From Clostridia bacterium (GTDB lineage: Bacteria > Bacillota > Clostridia > RUG12999): a DNA stretch of 5,146 nucleotides. Shown here one piece after another: positions 5,040 to 5,146 of this stretch (positions are counted from its first letter, which is position 1; each line of letters opens with the position of its first letter). Both the position numbers and the translations under genes were made by a program. The DNA lies in the NCBI GenBank assembly GCA_017502065.1, contig JAFVVU010000023.1, positions 1 through 5,146 of the forward strand, read 5' to 3'. The notes beneath the pieces were generated by a model that had not been told where the DNA came from, did no database searches, and saw only the letters and a list, made by a program, of their open reading frames with translations.

Positions 5040-5101
5040 CTCATTCCAATTATATAAAATTTTCCTGCGTTTAAGGTCGAAGAGTTTAAATTCTTTACCT
5101 T

Positions 5102-5146
5102 TTAATTAAAGACATCCCGTACATTTACATCAGTTTCTGCATCATA
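5102..5146 (-). CDS. Possible 3' end of a minus-strand gene (14 codons, start outside window)
   Basis: The minus strand from the window edge reads YDAETDVNVRDVFN followed by TAA at 5104-5102. The composition is protein-like, and the other two minus frames close quickly, but 14 codons are too few to identify a family or be sure the frame is real. If real, it would converge on the gene at 4567-4941, with the hairpin region between them. Confidence 0.25.
   Translation of the reverse strand, partial: YDAETDVNVRDVFN

Noticed and set aside
4814..5044. Minus-strand 76-codon open frame overlapping the 124-residue gene
   Set aside because: It is antisense to a gene with a good ribosome binding site and runs through the hairpin element. 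A TATAAT on the minus strand at 5049-5054 has no -35 partner and lies too close to its ATG.

Overview
The window looks like chromosomal housekeeping DNA from a member of the Clostridia (Firmicutes), probably spore-forming and possibly from the gut. The evidence is strong purine-rich ribosome binding sites (GGAGG types), a consensus sigma-A promoter, moderate G+C, a MEP-pathway isoprenoid gene, a clostridial-type class A penicillin-binding protein and a small membrane-anchored protein with a BofC-like tail. No phage, CRISPR, transposase, rRNA or tRNA gene was recognised.

Layout. Positions 2-1932 hold three tightly packed plus-strand genes: the 3' end of radA (Lon-like domain), ispE (starting inside radA) and a GntR/FCD-family regulator (starting inside ispE). 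The run ends at a bidirectional hairpin terminator whose stem contains the gntR stop codon. Positions 1933-2234 are non-coding. They hold that terminator, the first copy of an exact 28-bp direct repeat, a multi-hairpin element and a strong terminator for the minus-strand gene. Positions 2235-4445 (minus) encode a class A penicillin-binding protein (transglycosylase plus transpeptidase) split by a single in-frame amber codon at 3654-3656. Its own TTGTAA-N17-TATAAT promoter lies at 4488-4516. Divergent from it, 4567-4941 (plus) encodes a 124-residue membrane-anchored protein. The remainder (4942-5146) is mostly non-coding, with one more hairpin flanked by short repeats and possibly the last 14 codons of a minus-strand gene.

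Working together: radA (recombination and repair), ispE (isoprenoid precursors, which feed undecaprenyl phosphate and so cell-wall synthesis) and the regulator look co-transcribed and translationally coupled. The penicillin-binding protein consumes lipid II, whose carrier derives from the IspE pathway, but it is on the opposite strand with its own promoter, so this link is metabolic rather than operonic.

The most notable observation is the lone amber codon in a penicillin-binding protein gene whose catalytic motifs are otherwise intact on both sides. Next are the 28-bp repeat that duplicates the 3' end of that gene about 270 bp away and the branched hairpin element between the copies. I see no convincing new multi-gene system here.
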